Shown here: piece after piece, positions 60,483 to 64,000 of the stretch
Layout: each line of letters opens with the position of its first letter
How positions within the stretch are numbered: position 1 is the stretch's first letter
NCBI RefSeq assembly: GCF_031202265.1
Contig: NZ_CP100604.1
Coordinates: 2,958,501-3,022,500 of the forward strand
DNA length: 64,000 bases
Source: Bradyrhizobium sp. Ash2021
GTDB taxonomy: Bacteria; Pseudomonadota; Alphaproteobacteria; Rhizobiales; Xanthobacteraceae
Reading direction: 5' to 3'
Translations under genes and position numbers: made by a program
Notes under the pieces: generated by a model
The model's database searches: none
Seen by the model: only the letters and a program-made list of their open reading frames with translations
Told to the model about the DNA's origin: nothing

Positions 60483-61238
60483 CTAGATGCGCGGCCGCAG
60501 CGATCTCTGCATGTCCATCGTGTAGGTGTAGCGGCCTTCCGGATGGGTCGTGACCGTCACCTCGAACAGTTCTTCACGCTGGCCGTAATAGCGGCGCACC
60601 ATGGTGAGCGCCGGCGATCCCGGCTTTACCCCGAGGGGCTTTGCGAGTTTTGCCGGCATCCCCCGCGCAAATACCTCGAGCTGCGCATATTCGATGGTCT
60701 CGCCATACATCTTCGCGATCTGCTCATGCACGGGCGTCCGGCCGTGATCGCGCCGGTCGACGACGCCGGCAAATTTCCGCAACACATAGATCTCGGTCCA
60801 GCCGAGCGGCGCGGTAAACGCGTCGGCGCGACGGACGGCTTCAATCAGGAACCAGTGCTTGCCTGGCTCGCATTTCAAAAGTGCGGCGAGCTTGCGGTCG
60901 GCCGTAATCTCGCCGCTGCGAACGACCTGGCGATAGGTTTCGTTGGAATATCGCAGCCATTCCGTCAGCGATTTGACGCTGTGGGTGAACAGAACCGGCG
61001 GCTCGGCCGCGATCACGACGGAGCCGAGTCCGGCGCGGCGAACGATCAGGCCTTGCTCGGTGATGATGCGTAGCGCCTCGCGCACGGTCTGGCGGCTTGC
61101 CGCATAGCGCGCCATCAACTCGGTCTCGGTCGGCAACAGATCTCCGACCGGATAGGCGCCGAGCCGGATCGCTTTCTGCAATTCGGCGGCGATGTCGCGA
61201 TAGCGCGACGTCTTGGGTGTTTCCTGTTTAGGCGGCAT
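60483..61238 (-). CDS. GntR-family regulator, HutC-type
   Basis: The product is 251 aa. An N-terminal winged HTH (RYRDIAAELQKAIRLGAYPVG, LMARYAASRQTVREALRIITEQGLI) is followed by a UTRA ligand domain (VFARGMPAKLAKPLGVKPGSPAL and RYYGQREELFEVTVTTHPEGRY). It overlaps the oxidoreductase gene upstream by 11 bases, so it ends the leftward operon and probably controls it in response to its substrate. Confidence 0.85.
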   Translation of the reverse strand: MPPKQETPKTSRYRDIAAELQKAIRLGAYPVGDLLPTETELMARYAASRQTVREALRIITEQGLIVRRAGLGSVVIAAEPPVLFTHSVKSLTEWLRYSNETYRQVVRSGEITADRKLAALLKCEPGKHWFLIEAVRRADAFTAPLGWTEIYVLRKFAGVVDRRDHGRTPVHEQIAKMYGETIEYAQLEVFARGMPAKLAKPLGVKPGSPALTMVRRYYGQREELFEVTVTTHPEGRYTYTMDMQRSLRPRI

Positions 61239-62202
61239 CGCACTGAACCGGGCTTTGGAATTTCATCGACGCGAGCGCGGCTTCGAATGCCGACAGCGTC
61301 GCCAGCACCTCGGCTTCCGAGACAGGATACGGCCGCCTGCCTTCGATCGCGTCGACGAATGCATCGAGTTCGGCGCGCAGAACGTCGGTCGCCGGGTAGC
61401 TTTCCTGCCGGGGCTTGCTGCCGGAATTGCGCCCGATCAGCGTGGTCTCATCCAGCACCTCGGCAGAGCCGTTTGTTCCGAACACATGAACCCGCCAATA
61501 GAACGGCGTGGCCCGGATGGTCGAGAGCGTGCCGGTGACGCCGCTGACGAAATCCATCATCAGAACGGCCGTATCCAGCGGCGGCGGACCTCGTTCCCGC
61601 GAATTGAGCTGGGCATTGATGCGACGTACTGGACCCAGCAGGCTGACGAAGGCGTCCAGCACATGCAGCCCGGCGCCGGTCAGGCCGCCGCCGGGCGACT
61701 CCTCTTCGGATAATCGCCAGCCCGCCGTGATGCTTTGCGAGTTCTCGTTGCTGTTGTGGCCCTCGATATGAAGAATCCTGCCCAGCTCGCCGCTCGCCAC
61801 CATGTCGCGCAGCGTGCGCATCGACGGCCAGAAACGCCGGTTGTGTCCGACGGCGAGCGTCACTCCCGCCTCGCGGCAGGCGCCGAACATGCGTGCCGCG
61901 TCAGCGCGGTGCAGCGCCAGCGGCTTCTCGCAAAACACCTGCTTGCGTGCCGCGGCGCAGGCGATCACCTGCGCCGGATGCAGCGAGTGCGGCGTCGCCA
62001 ATAGAACAGCGTCGATGGCGGGATCCGCGAGGACGGCGTTCAGATCGTCGGTGAGCGCCAGATCGTGTTCGCTGCAAAAGCTCCGTGCCGCCGCCATGTC
62101 GGGCTCGACGCCGCGGACGATTTTCAGGCGCTCGTGGCCGCGCGATGCCTCGACGAGATTGCGGCCCCAGCGGCCGAGGCCGACGATTGCGCCGTGGATC
62201 AT
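61228..62202 (-). CDS. Gfo/Idh/MocA-family oxidoreductase
   Basis: The product is 324 aa. Rossmann motif GLGRWGRNLVEA at the N-terminus, then EKPLALH (catalytic lysine of the EKP motif) and a C-terminal GFO domain (GGGLTGAGLHVLDAFVSLLG). It likely oxidises a sugar, inositol or carboxylic acid derivative with NAD(P). Its start overlaps the HIBADH-like stop (ATGA). The substrate is unknown. Confidence 0.88.
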   Translation of the reverse strand: MIHGAIVGLGRWGRNLVEASRGHERLKIVRGVEPDMAAARSFCSEHDLALTDDLNAVLADPAIDAVLLATPHSLHPAQVIACAAARKQVFCEKPLALHRADAARMFGACREAGVTLAVGHNRRFWPSMRTLRDMVASGELGRILHIEGHNSNENSQSITAGWRLSEEESPGGGLTGAGLHVLDAFVSLLGPVRRINAQLNSRERGPPPLDTAVLMMDFVSGVTGTLSTIRATPFYWRVHVFGTNGSAEVLDETTLIGRNSGSKPRQESYPATDVLRAELDAFVDAIEGRRPYPVSEAEVLATLSAFEAALASMKFQSPVQCDAA

Positions 62203-63092
62203 CGGGAATCCTCTGTTGAATCCGGCCGTTGCCGGATCGCCTCGATAATCGCCGCGCTGTCGCTGTCCGGCCCCGCGATCGCAATTGCGGTGCGCAGCAA
62301 ATCAGCCTGCGCCTCGGTAACAGGCAGTCGAAGACCTTGTCGCGCGGCTTCTGCCAGGATGAGTTCGGCATCCTTGAGGGTTTGCGCGAGGCGCGATTGC
62401 GGCCGAAAATCCCGGTTCAACATTTTTTCGCCCTTGGTATCCATCACGCGGGAGTAGGCGGCGGATTGGCGCGCCGTCGCCAGGAAGGTCTGTCCATCGA
62501 GCCCCATACGCTCTGCCAGAACAATTCCTTCGGCCAGCGTCGCGCGGTTATTCTGCAGGATCAGGTTGATCGCGAGCTTGGCGCGGCTGGCGTCGCCCAC
62601 TTTTCCGATCCGCGTACGTTGCGGACAGAGAATGTCCAGGAGTCCGTCAACGGCGTCGATGGCGGCGGCGTCCCCGGCGACCAGCACGGTCGCGGTGCCG
62701 TCCCTGACCTCGGCGCTGGTGCCCGAAATCGGCGCTTCGACAAAGGCAATGCCGGCACTCGCCGCGCGCTTCGCAAGGCGGATGATCTCGTCCGGTGCGC
62801 AGGTCGTCGTGCAGATGATCGCCGGACGGGCAGGGCTGCTTTCGAGATCGGCGAACGCCGCTTCGGCCTCCGCACCACTGTAGACGGCGATGACGATTGC
62901 GCGGCAATGGTCGGCGAGTTCGCGCGCGGAAGCGGCGGCCGTTCCCCGATTTTCCCTAGGTTTCGCGCATCTGCCGGGATCGATGTCGAAGCCGATCACG
63001 GGAATGTCCGCGCCGACCAGGCGCTCGGAAAAGGCGGTCCCGATCAGACCAAGTCCGAGGATTCCGACCGGCGCGTCAGCTTGCATGGGCAA
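62199..63092 (-). CDS. 3-hydroxyisobutyrate dehydrogenase-like oxidoreductase
   Basis: The product is 297 aa. N-terminal nucleotide site GILGLGLIGTAFSERL, GFDIDPGRCAK, then the substrate motif EAPISGTSAEVRDGTATVLVAG and the catalytic lysine region ASRAKLAINLILQNN. The family includes 2-hydroxy-3-oxopropionate reductase. It probably works on a carboxylate taken up by the TctC-type system, by operon context. Confidence 0.88.
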   Translation of the reverse strand: MPMQADAPVGILGLGLIGTAFSERLVGADIPVIGFDIDPGRCAKPRENRGTAAASARELADHCRAIVIAVYSGAEAEAAFADLESSPARPAIICTTTCAPDEIIRLAKRAASAGIAFVEAPISGTSAEVRDGTATVLVAGDAAAIDAVDGLLDILCPQRTRIGKVGDASRAKLAINLILQNNRATLAEGIVLAERMGLDGQTFLATARQSAAYSRVMDTKGEKMLNRDFRPQSRLAQTLKDAELILAEAARQGLRLPVTEAQADLLRTAIAIAGPDSDSAAIIEAIRQRPDSTEDSR

Positions 63093-63118
63093 CGTGCCTC
63101 TTCCGTCCGTTCAGCACG

Positions 63119-64000
63119 CTATTTCGCCTCGATGCCGGCGGCCTTGGCTTCCGCCGTCCATCGCGTGATCTCGCTGCGGATAAAGCTGCCGAATTCGGCC
63201 GGAGGCATCGTGGAAACAACCATGCCGAGGTTGGCAAGCTTTTCGCGGACCGCCGGCGTCGACAGGATTTTTTCGCTTTCGGTGTAGAGCCTCTTGATGA
63301 TCGGCTCGGGCGTATTGGCGGGCGCCAGCAGGCCGTACCAGATCGTGGCCTCGAAGCCCGGCATGGCCTCGGCGAGCGCGGGCAGGCCCGGTGTCAATTC
63401 ATTTCGCTTCGGCGATGTCACGCCGATGCCGCGCAGCGTGCCGCCCTGCATTTGCGGGATAGCCACCGAAAAATCCGCAAAGGCGAGATCGATCACGCCG
63501 GCGATCACGTCGGTCACCGCCAGCGGCACGCCGCGATAGGATGCCGAGATGATTGACATGCCGCCCCGGCTTTGCAATTGCGCGTTCGATATCTGCGAGG
63601 CACCGGAGCCGTAGCCGGCGGTCATGTTTTGATGGGTTTTCGCATATTCCATGAATTGCGAAAGATCCTTGGCCGGAAAGTCGGGCTTGACCAGCAGCAC
63701 CATCGCGGTGGTTACGGTCCGCAGTATCGGCGCAAAATCCTTGGCGGGATCGTAGGGAAGGTTTTTGAGCATTGAGACATTGCTGGCCTGGGTCGTATTG
63801 GTTCCCATCAGCAGCGTGTAACCATCCGGCACACTGCGCGCGACCTCCTGGGCGCCGATGCTGCCGAGCGCGCCGCTGCGGTTCTCGATCACGACGGTCT
63901 GCCCCAATGCGTCCTGCAGGTGCTGTCCGAGCATCCGTGCGACCTGGTCGGGGCCGGCGCCGGCGGGAAACGGCACGATGATCTTGATCTGCCGGGTCGG
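63119..64000 (-). CDS. Bug/TctC-type tripartite tricarboxylate-binding protein (5' end outside the window)
   Basis: The frame continues to the right edge, so the signal peptide is missing. Visible are IKIIVPFPAGAGPDQVARML, VIENRSGALGSIGAQEVARS, TNTTQASNVSMLKNLPYDP, and GYGSGASQISNA: the Bug family solute-binding pattern, large in Bradyrhizobium and Bordetella. It binds a carboxylate in the periplasm for TctAB-type uptake. It is first in the visible leftward operon. Confidence 0.9.
   Translation of the reverse strand, partial: PTRQIKIIVPFPAGAGPDQVARMLGQHLQDALGQTVVIENRSGALGSIGAQEVARSVPDGYTLLMGTNTTQASNVSMLKNLPYDPAKDFAPILRTVTTAMVLLVKPDFPAKDLSQFMEYAKTHQNMTAGYGSGASQISNAQLQSRGGMSIISASYRGVPLAVTDVIAGVIDLAFADFSVAIPQMQGGTLRGIGVTSPKRNELTPGLPALAEAMPGFEATIWYGLLAPANTPEPIIKRLYTESEKILSTPAVREKLANLGMVVSTMPPAEFGSFIRSEITRWTAEAKAAGIEAK

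Overview
The window looks like chromosome of a GC-rich alphaproteobacterium of the Bradyrhizobium/Nitrobacteraceae type. This rests on the single-enzyme (Shemin pathway) 5-aminolevulinate synthase, a DUF3551 secreted protein, the formate dehydrogenase cluster with its DUF accessory genes, the Bug/TctC-type binding protein and very long antisense open frames caused by high GC. No complete tRNA, rRNA, CRISPR array or intact insertion sequence was recognised.

Region by region. 1-3.7 kb: a decayed membrane-protein gene, a TPR protein, and a MocR/GntR-aminotransferase regulator divergent from a DUF983 gene. 3.9-10 kb: hemA, a 14-helix MFS exporter, a cyanide-insensitive bd-type oxidase (cioA/cioB plus a DUF2474 peptide), with a partial tandem copy of the MFS-end/cioA-start junction wedged in. 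10.1-20.7 kb: a membrane-bound, periplasmic, cysteine-type formate dehydrogenase (Tat peptide, FdhA, FdhB, cytochrome b subunit) followed by a tightly overlapping accessory operon (poly-ferredoxin, DUF6505-like, DUF6352-like, DUF3305, DUF3306, TorD chaperone and two tiny secreted or membrane peptides).

20.8-38.1 kb: an integrated element flanked by a 15-bp direct repeat. It has an integrase operon, ribbon-helix-helix regulators, a LexA/S24-like protein, a helicase-SSB replication module with an iteron-like origin candidate, a serine recombinase, a small terminase and a split large terminase, a coiled-coil protein and a tape-measure-like protein. Portal, protease, capsid and tail tube genes are not recognisable, so it is either a defective prophage or a phage satellite. 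This is the best candidate for an undescribed system.

38.1-44 kb: a peroxide/heme block (OxyR, ferrochelatase, an internally deleted second hemA, catalase, di-heme peroxidase), with OxyR-type ATAG-N7-CTAT sites before oxyR and katA. 44-53 kb: a decay-rich stretch with sulfite oxidase-like, DUF202, DUF3551, an internally deleted YeiH-type gene with its LysR partner, a frameshifted greA-like gene, an orphan HerA-type ATPase and gene fragments. 53-64 kb: a small membrane peptide, amtB, an orphan contractile tail sheath in an apparent operon with a THUMP methyltransferase, cupin and ABC-binding-protein fragments, a PaiB-like protein, and a leftward catabolic operon (TctC, HIBADH-like, Gfo/Idh/MocA, GntR) that runs off the right edge.

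All identifications come from reading translated sequence and recalled family features. No database search was run.
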